A program made the translations under genes and the position numbers. From Clostridia bacterium (lineage in GTDB: Bacteria; Bacillota; Clostridia; Oscillospirales; Acutalibacteraceae), in contig JAFXCZ010000012.1 of NCBI GenBank assembly GCA_017516445.1, positions 1-49,938 on the forward strand: 49,938 nt of DNA, given 5' to 3'. The notes beneath the pieces are model-generated. The model saw only the letters and a program-made list of their open reading frames with translations, made no database searches and was not told where the DNA came from. This document shows positions 43,979-49,938 of this stretch, piece by piece (position 1 is the first letter of the stretch; each line of letters opens with the position of its first letter).

Positions 43979-45249
43979 ACATAGCATTTTACACCTTGGG
44001 TTGTAAGGTTAATCAGTACGAAACACAGGTAATGCGTGAAGCCTTTGAAAGCAAAGGTCACAAAACGGTGCCCACAACGGCACCGTTTGATGCGCTAATT
44101 ATAAATTCCTGCACAGTTACGGCTGAAAGTGACCGCAAAACCCGACAGGCTTTGCACCGCTTCCGTAAAAACAACCCCAATGCCGTTATTGCGCTTACAG
44201 GCTGTATGGTTCAGGCTTTTTCGGAAAAATCAAGGCAATTACAGGATGCCGATATTATAATGGGTAACACCGATGTTTTAAAGGTTGTAGAGAGAGTTGA
44301 ACAGTTTTTGCTTGACGGCAAAACTGTTTTTGAGGTTTGTGAGCACCCTAAGGCAGAGCATTTTAATACCCCGTCTATTACCGAGTTTGCTGAGCGCACA
44401 CGCGCTTATATGAAAATTGAGGACGGCTGTGACAGATTTTGCACCTACTGTATAATTCCTACTGCGCGCGGTTGGGTGCGTTCAAAACCTGTAGCAGAGA
44501 TTAAAAAGGAAGCCGAGGCTTTGGCACAAAACGGCTTTGTAGAGATTGTGCTTGTGGGTATAAACCTTACTTCTTACGGTAAGGGTGAAGATATGAATTT
44601 ATGCGATGCGGTTGATGCGGTTTGTTCGGTTGAAGGCATTAAGCGTGTAAGATTAGGCTCACTCGAGCCCGACCATATTACTGATGAAATGCTGTCGCGC
44701 TTTAAAAATCAGGATAAATTCTGTCCACAGTTCCATTTGTCTTTGCAGTCGGGCTGTGACAAAACCCTTGCACGTATGAACAGGCATTATGATACTGCAT
44801 TTTACCGTGATTTAGTAAATCGGATAAGGGATATATTCCCCGATAGCGCTATAACCACCGATATTATGGTGGGCTTTGCCGGGGAAACCGAGCAGGAGTT
44901 TTTGGAAAGTCTTGCGTTCGCTCGTGAAATTGGCTTTGCCAAGGCACATATTTTTGCTTATTCACGACGCGAGGGAACAGTGGCTTTCGGTCTTCCTAAT
45001 CAAGTGAGCAATGCACAAAAGTCCGAACGCTCAAAACGTATGATAGAAGCAACCCTTAAAACCGAAGAACAGTTTTTAGATAGGTTTATCGGTACTACCA
45101 AGAAGGTGCTTTTCGAAACCGAAACAGAGGGCTATACCGATAATTATTGCCGTGTTAAATTGAAAAATTTTGGTAGTTGCGGTGAAATTAATACGGTTAA
45201 AATTCTTAGTCGCGAGGGCGATATACTTATAGGTGAAATAATTGATTAA
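43975..45249 (+). CDS. mtaB: tRNA t6A37 methylthiotransferase MtaB
   Basis: 424 residues. The UPF0004 N-terminal domain has cysteines at [20 protein letters not shown] and ALTGCMVQ for one 4Fe-4S cluster; the radical SAM motif [16 protein letters not shown] binds the second. A TRAM-like C-terminal segment ends the protein. The 'GCKVNQYE' start identifies MtaB (ms2t6A formation) rather than MiaB or RimO. ATG 43975 overlaps the rnhA stop in ATGA and follows AGGAG; the longer frame from 43927 lies inside rnhA. Confidence 0.93.
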   Translation: MNIAFYTLGCKVNQYETQVMREAFESKGHKTVPTTAPFDALIINSCTVTAESDRKTRQALHRFRKNNPNAVIALTGCMVQAFSEKSRQLQDADIIMGNTDVLKVVERVEQFLLDGKTVFEVCEHPKAEHFNTPSITEFAERTRAYMKIEDGCDRFCTYCIIPTARGWVRSKPVAEIKKEAEALAQNGFVEIVLVGINLTSYGKGEDMNLCDAVDAVCSVEGIKRVRLGSLEPDHITDEMLSRFKNQDKFCPQFHLSLQSGCDKTLARMNRHYDTAFYRDLVNRIRDIFPDSAITTDIMVGFAGETEQEFLESLAFAREIGFAKAHIFAYSRREGTVAFGLPNQVSNAQKSERSKRMIEATLKTEEQFLDRFIGTTKKVLFETETEGYTDNYCRVKLKNFGSCGEINTVKILSREGDILIGEIID

Positions 45250-45255
45250 AAATTT

Positions 45256-45297
45256 TACACGTCTGTAAAGAAAAAAACTTGACAGGCGTGTATTTTT
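45256..45297 (+). terminator. Terminator of mtaB overlapping the next promoter
   Basis: TACACGTCTGT (45256-45266) pairs with ACAGGCGTGTA (45282-45292), one G-U, followed by TTTTT. Its 3' arm contains the end of the TTGACA of the following promoter. Confidence 0.75.
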
Positions 45298-45307
45298 ATG
45301 TTATACT
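45279..45307 (+). promoter_or_regulatory. Promoter of the ylxM-ffh operon
   Basis: TTGACA (45279-45284), 17 nt, TATACT (45302-45307). The -35 box lies inside the mtaB terminator hairpin. Confidence 0.8.
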
Positions 45308-45337
45308 CTCATAGGTTAAAGAAAGGTAGGGGGAATT

Positions 45338-45646
45338 ATGACTAAAAATTTGTATATTTCATCCCTGCTTGATGTCTATGGTGACTTTTTGGGTGAAAAA
45401 CCCCGCAAGCTTACAGAATGCTATTATAACGAGGATTTATCCCTCTCGGAGATAGCTGAAAATGAGGGGATAACCCGTCAGGGTGTGCGTGACCAGATAA
45501 AGCGTGCAGAGGCTCAGCTTTTAAGCCTTGAAGAAAAGTGCGGTTACTGTAAAAAGTTTCAGTCACTTAAAGAATTATCGGTAAAATACACTGATGGTGA
45601 TAAGGACGCTTTAACCGAGATTTTAAATATTATTAATGATTTATAA
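45338..45646 (+). CDS. ylxM: YlxM-like SRP-associated helix-turn-helix protein
   Basis: 102 residues. It resembles sigma region 4: RKLTECYYNEDLSLSEIAENEGITRQGVRDQIKRAEAQLLSLEEK. YlxM (UPF0122) genes almost always precede ffh in Firmicutes and their products modulate the signal recognition particle; the gene order here agrees. Two cysteines in KCGYCKKF are not obviously metal-binding. RBS AGGTAGGGGG. ffh follows after a 14-nt gap. Confidence 0.9.
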   Translation: MTKNLYISSLLDVYGDFLGEKPRKLTECYYNEDLSLSEIAENEGITRQGVRDQIKRAEAQLLSLEEKCGYCKKFQSLKELSVKYTDGDKDALTEILNIINDL

Positions 45647-45660
45647 GGAGTGTGGATTTT

Positions 45661-47013
45661 TTGGCGTTTGACAGTTTATCAGACAAATTAGCAGGCGTTT
45701 TTAAAAAATTGCGCTCTCGCGGAAAGCTTTCCGAGGCTGACGTAAAAACCGCCATGCGTGAGGTGCGTTTAGCACTTTTAGAGGCTGACGTTAACTATAA
45801 GGTTGCTAAGGATTTTACTAACTCTGTTACCGAAAAATGCATCGGTGCAAATGTTATGGAAAGCCTTACCGCTGCACAGATGGTTATTAAAATCGTTCGT
45901 GATGAGTTAACTGCTCTTATGGGTAGTGAGCAAGCGCGACTTAAGATTTCTAATAAAATCCCTACCGTTATTATGATGTGCGGTTTGCAAGGCTCGGGTA
46001 AAACTACCCATTCGGCAAAATTGGCAAAGCATTTAAAGGCTAAAGGCCATAGACCAATGCTTGTTGCTTGCGATATTTACCGTCCTGCCGCTATTGAACA
46101 GTTAAAGGTTGTAGGTAAAGCGGTAGAGGCTCCCGTTTTTGAAATGGGCACCGAAAAACCTGAGATTATTGCCAAAAAGGCTATTGCTCACGCACGCGAT
46201 TACGGTCACGATTTTGTGATTCTTGATACCGCAGGTCGTCTTCATATTGATACCGAGCTTATGGATGAGCTCAAACGCATAACCGAGGCGGTTGAGGTTA
46301 ACAACATTTTATTGGTGCTTGACTCAATGGTAGGTCAGGATGCGGTTAATATTGCAAAATCGTTTAACGATATTTTGGAGATTGACGGCGTTATTTTAAC
46401 CAAGCTTGACGGTGATACACGCGGCGGTGCGGCGTTATCTGTTAAGGCTGTAACGGGCAAACCGATTATGTTTGCCGGTGTTGGCGAAAAGCTTGACCAA
46501 TTGGATGAATTCCACCCTGACCGTATGGCTTCAAGAATTCTCGGTATGGGGGACGTGCTCTCACTTATCGAAAAGGTTGAAACCGAGATTGACGAAAAGA
46601 AAGCTGAAAAAACCGCTCAAAGACTTGCTGAAAATAAATTTGATATGAACGATTTGCTTGAACAGTTCAGGCAAATTAAGAAAATGGGCTCATTAAAAAG
46701 CATACTCTCTATGATGCCGGGTATGGAAAGACAGATTAGAGATGTTGATATTGATGACCGCGCACTTTTGAGAATAGAAGCAATAATAACTTCTATGACT
46801 AAAAAGGAACGCGCAAAGCCTGATATTTTAAATGGCTCTCGCCGTAAGCGTATTGCCGCAGGCGCAGGCGTTACTGTGGAAGAGGTTAATAGACTTATGA
46901 AGCAGTATGAGCAGATGAAAAAGATGTTCAAGCAGATGAATTCTAAGGGCGGTAAGCGCAATATGATGCGCAAAATGGGTGGTATGAATATGCCCGGTGG
47001 TTTTGGTTTTTAA
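45661..47013 (+). CDS. ffh: Signal recognition particle GTPase Ffh
   Basis: 450 residues from TTG 45661 (10 nt after AAGGAG), giving AFDSLSDKLAGVFKKLRSRGKLSEADVKTAMREVRLALLEADVNYKV, which matches the family N-terminus; GTG 45652 in the same frame lies too close to the ribosome binding site. The G domain has GLQGSGKTTHSAKLAKHL, VACDIYRPAAIEQL, DTAGR and TKLDGDTRGG. The M domain, rich in Met, ends MRKMGGMNMPGGFGF and binds signal peptides and SRP RNA. It delivers membrane proteins to FtsY. Confidence 0.97.
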   Translation: MAFDSLSDKLAGVFKKLRSRGKLSEADVKTAMREVRLALLEADVNYKVAKDFTNSVTEKCIGANVMESLTAAQMVIKIVRDELTALMGSEQARLKISNKIPTVIMMCGLQGSGKTTHSAKLAKHLKAKGHRPMLVACDIYRPAAIEQLKVVGKAVEAPVFEMGTEKPEIIAKKAIAHARDYGHDFVILDTAGRLHIDTELMDELKRITEAVEVNNILLVLDSMVGQDAVNIAKSFNDILEIDGVILTKLDGDTRGGAALSVKAVTGKPIMFAGVGEKLDQLDEFHPDRMASRILGMGDVLSLIEKVETEIDEKKAEKTAQRLAENKFDMNDLLEQFRQIKKMGSLKSILSMMPGMERQIRDVDIDDRALLRIEAIITSMTKKERAKPDILNGSRRKRIAAGAGVTVEEVNRLMKQYEQMKKMFKQMNSKGGKRNMMRKMGGMNMPGGFGF

Positions 47014-47058
47014 GATAGCAAATCTTTAAACATATATTTTATTCTGGAGGTGTAATAA

Positions 47059-47301
47059 ATGGCAGTTAAAATCAGACTTCGTCGTATGGGTGCTAAGCGT
47101 GCTCCTTTCTACCGTGTAGTTGTTGCTGATTCAAGATTCCCACGTGACGGTCGTTTTATCGAAGAAATCGGTACTTATGACCCCACTAAAGACCCCGCAG
47201 CAGTAAACATTGACAGCGAAAAGGCTAAGAAATGGATTGCTAACGGTGCACAACCTACCGATACAGTTAAGGCTTTACTTAAAAAGAACGGCGTTCTTTA
47301 A
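47059..47301 (+). CDS. rpsP: 30S ribosomal protein S16
   Basis: 80 residues, complete. [41 protein letters not shown] is the S16 signature. RBS CTGGAGGTG at 47044-47052. It follows ffh by 45 nt with no terminator, in the common ffh-rpsP-khpA-rimM-trmD order, and probably belongs to the same transcript. Confidence 0.98.
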   Translation: MAVKIRLRRMGAKRAPFYRVVVADSRFPRDGRFIEEIGTYDPTKDPAAVNIDSEKAKKWIANGAQPTDTVKALLKKNGVL

Positions 47302-47327
47302 TTAAGTTAAACTTTGTGAGGTAAACA

Positions 47328-47561
47328 ATGAAAGATTTATTGGTTTCTATCGCTTCGGGACTTGTTGAAAATCCCAGCGAAGTAAAAGTAACAGTTGATG
47401 AACCCAATGAAGCAGGTATTACTATTTATCATTTACAGGTAGCAAGTAATGATGTTGGCCGTGTAATCGGCAAACAGGGTAGAATTGCTAAGGCTATCCG
47501 TACTGTAATGCGTGCCGCTGCTAACAAAGCAGGGGATTCAATTGCGGTTGAAATCGACTAA
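47328..47561 (+). CDS. khpA: KH-domain RNA-binding protein KhpA
   Basis: 77 residues (YlqC family). A single KH domain with the GxxG loop in VGRVIGKQGRIAKAIRTVMRAAA. Its partners in Gram-positives are KhpB/EloR, and it binds many RNAs. Located between rpsP and rimM, its usual position. RBS GTGAGGT. A hairpin that could attenuate downstream genes lies just after its stop codon. Confidence 0.93.
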   Translation: MKDLLVSIASGLVENPSEVKVTVDEPNEAGITIYHLQVASNDVGRVIGKQGRIAKAIRTVMRAAANKAGDSIAVEID

Positions 47562-47566
47562 GACTA

Positions 47567-47604
47567 ATGTAAGCATACCCCCACAGCGCTGGGGGTATTT
47601 ACAT
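47567..47604 (+). terminator. Attenuator-like hairpin between khpA and rimM
   Basis: ATACCCCCA (47575-47583) pairs with TGGGGGTAT (47590-47598), extended by ATGTAA/TTACAT with a 2-nt bulge. Only a short T run follows, so partial termination or RNA processing is more likely than full stop. Confidence 0.55.
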
Positions 47605-47614
47605 AGGAGTAATT

Positions 47615-48130
47615 ATGAAGAAAAGATATCTTGAAGTAGGAAAAATTGTGGGCACTCACGGTGTTAAGGGTATGACACGTGTTCAGGTTTGGGCAGACAG
47701 CCCCGATTTTCTTAAACAGTTTAAATATTTATATACTGACAGCGAGGGTAACAATAAGCTTAATGTTTTAAAGGTACAGCCCCACGGTAATATTTCGCTG
47801 GTGGCTTTTAAGGGTGTTGAGAGTATTGAACACGCCGAAAGCTTTCGTAATACAGTGCTTTATATTGACCGTAAGGATGTCAAATTGCCCGAGGGCAGAT
47901 ATTTTATTACCGATTTAATCGGCATTACTGTTACCGACGCCGAAAGCGGTGCTGTGTTGGGTGAAATAAGCGATGTTTCACAAACAGGTGCTAATGACGT
48001 ATGGCATATAAAAAAGGACGGTAAGGAGTATCTTATTCCCGCTATTGATGAGGTTATAGTTGAAGTCGATATTGATAACCAAACCGCTGTTATAAAGCCG
48101 CTTAAGGGGATTTTTGATGATGAGGATTGA
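47615..48130 (+). CDS. rimM: 16S rRNA processing protein RimM
   Basis: 171 residues. The N-terminal RimM beta-barrel opens LEVGKIVGTHGVKGMTRVQVWADSP; the C-terminal PRC-barrel domain has RYFITDLIGITVTDAESGAVLGEISDVSQTGANDVWHIKKDGKEYLIPAIDEVI. It helps mature the 30S head together with S19. Its end overlaps the trmD start by 11 nt, indicating coupling. RBS TAGGAG. Confidence 0.96.
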   Translation: MKKRYLEVGKIVGTHGVKGMTRVQVWADSPDFLKQFKYLYTDSEGNNKLNVLKVQPHGNISLVAFKGVESIEHAESFRNTVLYIDRKDVKLPEGRYFITDLIGITVTDAESGAVLGEISDVSQTGANDVWHIKKDGKEYLIPAIDEVIVEVDIDNQTAVIKPLKGIFDDED

Positions 48131-48854
48131 TATTTTAACCCTTTTTCCCGAAATGTGTGAAACAGTAATGAATGAAAGCATTATCGGCAGAGCACAGAAA
48201 TCGGGCAAGGTGGAAATTGTCTGCACAAATATTCGCGATTATGCCAATAATAAGCATAATAAGGTGGACGATACACCGTATGGCGGCGGTATGGGTATGG
48301 TTATGGCGGCTGAGCCGATTTATAATGCATACAAAAGCCTTTATAATGAGGGTGAAGAAAAACCGCATCTTGTGTATCTCTCGCCAAAGGGTAAAACCTT
48401 TAATCAGCAAAAGGCGGTTGAACTTTCAAAGCTGCCCCGATTAGTGCTGTTGTGCGGTCATTACGAGGGCATTGATGAACGAGTTATTGAAGAAATTGTT
48501 GATGAGGAAATTTCAATCGGCGATTTTGTACTCACAGGCGGTGAGCTTCCTGCTTTAGCGGTTGCAGATGCGGTTTGCAGAATGCTTCCAGGTGTTTTAT
48601 CGGATGAGCTTTGCTTTAGTGAGGAAAGCCATTTTGACGGTCTTTTAGAGTATCCGCAGTACACCCGTCCTGCTGTTTGGATGGATAGGCAGGTGCCTGA
48701 GGTTTTGCTTTCGGGCAATCACGCTAATATTGAAAAGTGGCGTAGGTGTAAGTCGCTTAAAATTACAATGGAAAAGCGTCCGGATATGTTAAAACAAGAG
48801 AATTTGGACGAAAAAGATAAAAAGCTTTTGAAAAAATTCGAAGATTGTTTATGA
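48120..48854 (+). CDS. trmD: tRNA (guanine37-N1)-methyltransferase TrmD
   Basis: 244 residues, SPOUT fold. MRIDILTLFPEMCE at the N-terminus, YGGGMGMVM, LLCGHYEGIDERV and SIGDFVLTGGELPA form the trefoil-knot SAM site. It methylates G37 of tRNAs including tRNA-Pro, preventing frameshifts. ATG 48120 gives the family start; ATG 48117 is also in frame. Both overlap rimM. The rplS gene that normally follows trmD is not present; an HPr gene with its own promoter comes next. Confidence 0.96.
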   Translation: MRIDILTLFPEMCETVMNESIIGRAQKSGKVEIVCTNIRDYANNKHNKVDDTPYGGGMGMVMAAEPIYNAYKSLYNEGEEKPHLVYLSPKGKTFNQQKAVELSKLPRLVLLCGHYEGIDERVIEEIVDEEISIGDFVLTGGELPALAVADAVCRMLPGVLSDELCFSEESHFDGLLEYPQYTRPAVWMDRQVPEVLLSGNHANIEKWRRCKSLKITMEKRPDMLKQENLDEKDKKLLKKFEDCL

Positions 48855-48933
48855 TTTTGTGATAAAATTGCACAAATCAGAGATATTAAAAAACGTAATT
48901 GTTGGATAAATATTAGAACTTTTTCACAAATAA

Positions 48934-48961
48934 TTGACTATCGCATTAAATGTGGTATAAT
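48934..48961 (+). promoter_or_regulatory. Promoter of the HPr gene
   Basis: TTGACT (48934-48939), 16 nt, TATAAT (48956-48961); RBS AAGGAG at 48991-48996. Confidence 0.85.
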
Positions 48962-49005
48962 AACATTGTAGTTAAAAACACCATTACCGATAAGGAGATT
49001 TTATA

Positions 49006-49269
49006 ATGTGCGTTAAAGATGTTGTTATTCACAATCAGGTAGGTTTACATGCTCGTCCCGCTACTTTTTTCATCCAAAAGGCTAATGAATTTAAGTCTTC
49101 AATCTGGGTAGAAAAGGATGAAAGAAAGGTTAATGCAAAAAGCCTTTTAGGTGTTCTTTCTCTTGGTATTGTAGGTGGTACTACTATTAAGATTATTGTT
49201 GACGGTTCTGACGAAAAGGAAGCGCTTGACGGTCTTGTAGCATTAGTAGAATCAGGTTTTGCAGATTAA
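49006..49269 (+). CDS. ptsH: Phosphocarrier protein HPr
   Basis: 87 residues. His15 in NQVGLHARPATFF is the PEP-dependent phosphorylation site, and Ser46 in KVNAKSLLGVLSLG is the HPr-kinase site used for catabolite control with CcpA. Both are present, so this is HPr rather than the His15-lacking paralogue Crh. It donates phosphate to PTS sugar transporters. It is not next to ptsI here and has its own promoter and terminator, so it is expressed alone. Confidence 0.95.
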   Translation: MCVKDVVIHNQVGLHARPATFFIQKANEFKSSIWVEKDERKVNAKSLLGVLSLGIVGGTTIKIIVDGSDEKEALDGLVALVESGFAD

Positions 49270-49285
49270 TTTTTAAAAAATGAAG

Positions 49286-49322
49286 GGTTGCCTTATTTTT
49301 TTAAAAAAGGCAACCTTTTTTC
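49286..49322 (+). terminator. Intrinsic terminator of the HPr gene
   Basis: GGTTGCCTT (49286-49294) pairs with AAGGCAACC (49307-49315), T run after. Confidence 0.88.
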
Positions 49323-49324
49323 TA

Positions 49325-49352
49325 TTGACAAATTAAAATTTCGTGGTATAAT
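49325..49352 (+). promoter_or_regulatory. Promoter of the tRNA-Pro gene
   Basis: Consensus TTGACA (49325-49330), 16 nt, TATAAT (49347-49352), about 70 nt before the tRNA. Confidence 0.85.
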
Positions 49353-49379
49353 ACTACTTGCGTGTGTGAGAAAGTATTA

Positions 49380-49415
49380 TTCACTTCTTCACTATTCACT
49401 ATTACTTATTACTTT
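49380..49415. repeat. Heptamer-repeat block inside the tRNA-Pro leader, copy 5
   Basis: Five diverged 7-mers (TTCACTT CTTCACT ATTCACT ATTACTT ATTACTT) form one pyrimidine arm only; the matching purine arm is absent. It lies between the tRNA promoter and the tRNA. Confidence 0.6.
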
Positions 49416-49422
49416 AAGTTAT

Positions 49423-49498
49423 CCGGGTGTGGCGCAGCTGGTAGCGCGCTTGACTGGGGGTCAAGAGGCCGCAGGTTCAAGTCCTGTCACTCGGACCA
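49423..49498 (+). tRNA. tRNA-Pro (anticodon GGG)
   Basis: 76 nt with encoded CCA. Acceptor CCGGGTG/CACTCGG, D arm GCGC...GCGC, anticodon stem CTTGA/TCAAG with loop CTGGGGG (anticodon GGG at 49456-49458), T arm GCAGG-TTCAAGT-CCTGT. It reads CCC and CCU. It is a substrate of TrmD encoded ~0.6 kb upstream (G37 follows the anticodon). Confidence 0.96.
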
Positions 49499-49504
49499 AG
49501 CCTG

Positions 49505-49544
49505 GAACCTCGACACGCAAATGCGTAGTTGAGGTTCTTTTTTT
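49505..49544 (+). terminator. Intrinsic terminator of the tRNA-Pro gene
   Basis: GAACCTCGAC pairs with GTTGAGGTTC, continued by ACGC/GCGT with one bulged A and loop AAAT; seven Ts follow. Confidence 0.9.
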
Positions 49545-49565
49545 ATACATTTTTTAGACTTATTA

Positions 49566-49593
49566 TTGAAAATTTTACAAATATTGATATAAT
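49566..49593 (+). promoter_or_regulatory. Promoter of the window-edge gene
   Basis: TTGAAA (49566-49571), 16 nt, TATAAT (49588-49593), followed by an AAGGAGG ribosome binding site at 49604-49610. Confidence 0.7.
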
Positions 49594-49617
49594 TAACCTA
49601 TCAAAGGAGGGATGTAT

Positions 49618-49938
49618 ATGAATGATAAAATAGAAAATTATTCATTTAAATATTCGGGTGTGATGGATGATGCAACGAAATCATTACCACTTGGTAACGG
49701 AGATATAGGTATAAACGTTTGGCTATCCACTGATGGCAACATTCATCTGCTTATTTCGAAAACTGATTCATGGAGCGAGTTATACCGTTTACTTAAACCG
49801 GCTCACGTTGTACTTAAAATGGAACCAAATTTATTTGTTAATGGCGCAGATTTTGATTTAAGTATTGCAAACGGAACTCTTGATATTTCCAGTGGGAAAA
49901 ACTTCATACGTATATACGTTGATGCGTACGCACCGTGC
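49618..49938 (+). CDS. DUF5703-type carbohydrate-active protein, N-terminal part
   Basis: 107 codons are visible and the frame runs off the window. ATG 49618 is 7 nt after AAGGAGG (ATG 49612 is in frame but too close). The segment ATKSLPLGNGDIGINVWLSTDGNIHLLISKTDSWSE, then LLKPAHVVLKMEPNLF and FIRIYVDAYAPC, matches the N-terminal beta-sandwich of DUF5703/GH95-like proteins ('PLGNGDIGxNVW', 'ISKTDxW'). The catalytic part is beyond the edge. No signal peptide is present, so it would be cytoplasmic. The likely role is glycoside degradation, an inference. Confidence 0.75.
   Translation, partial: MNDKIENYSFKYSGVMDDATKSLPLGNGDIGINVWLSTDGNIHLLISKTDSWSELYRLLKPAHVVLKMEPNLFVNGADFDLSIANGTLDISSGKNFIRIYVDAYAPC

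Noticed and set aside
49288-49557. 89-codon plus-strand frame over the tRNA
   Set aside because: It overlaps the HPr terminator, the tRNA promoter and the whole tRNA-Pro gene.

Overview
The window reads as a chromosomal segment of a low-to-moderate GC, anaerobic, endospore-forming Clostridia, most like a gut Oscillospirales/Ruminococcaceae-type organism. This is an inference from gene content: the spoIIAA-spoIIAB-sigF operon (sporulation), a one-subunit pyruvate:ferredoxin oxidoreductase and a glycyl radical enzyme with its activase (anaerobic metabolism), hrcA with a CIRCE operator, a Firmicutes-type LexA box, HPr with His15 and Ser46, and AAGGAGG-type ribosome binding sites. GTG and TTG starts are frequent (dnaJ, ffh, grpE, hrcA, PFOR).

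Bases 1-4500 are an accessory, visibly AT-rich island. It begins with the tail of a probable serine recombinase. Four gene modules follow: TIR protein plus methyltransferase, a DUF4275 protein, a membrane protein with a PH-like region, and a small two-helix membrane protein. Each module ends with a related element (AAAGAAAATT, then a GTTTT-led stretch of about 35 nt) and a private intrinsic terminator. Three of them also start with nearly the same promoter/RBS block (CTTTTATGCTATAATACAC, then GGCGGTGA). Between modules lie either tandem mini-hairpin arrays or heptamer-repeat inverted repeats. This cassette-like organisation is the most unusual thing in the window.

Bases 4500-14800 carry metabolic and surface genes: a nitrilase-family amidohydrolase, adenine deaminase, an alpha/beta hydrolase, a truncated nadE fused in frame to a second copy of the adenine deaminase tail, an AraC regulator divergent from a glycyl radical enzyme and its activase, a CapA-like protein and a DUF554 membrane protein.

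Bases 14800-31500 hold a divergent type IIA topoisomerase pair, valS, folC, the spoIIA operon, a seven-repeat secreted and membrane-anchored protein, PFOR (minus strand) and a solitary 5S rRNA gene. Bases 31500-37850 carry mnmE and the heat-shock operon hrcA-grpE-dnaK-dnaJ under CIRCE control.

Bases 37850-42850 encode two complete potassium uptake systems, KtrA/KtrB-type on the minus strand and TrkA/TrkH-type on the plus strand, reading away from each other. From 42900 come lexA, rnhA and mtaB, then ylxM-ffh-rpsP-khpA-rimM-trmD (without the usual rplS after trmD), an HPr gene, tRNA-Pro(GGG), and the start of a DUF5703-type carbohydrate-related protein cut by the window edge. Many genes end in strong hairpins, several of them bidirectional between convergent genes.
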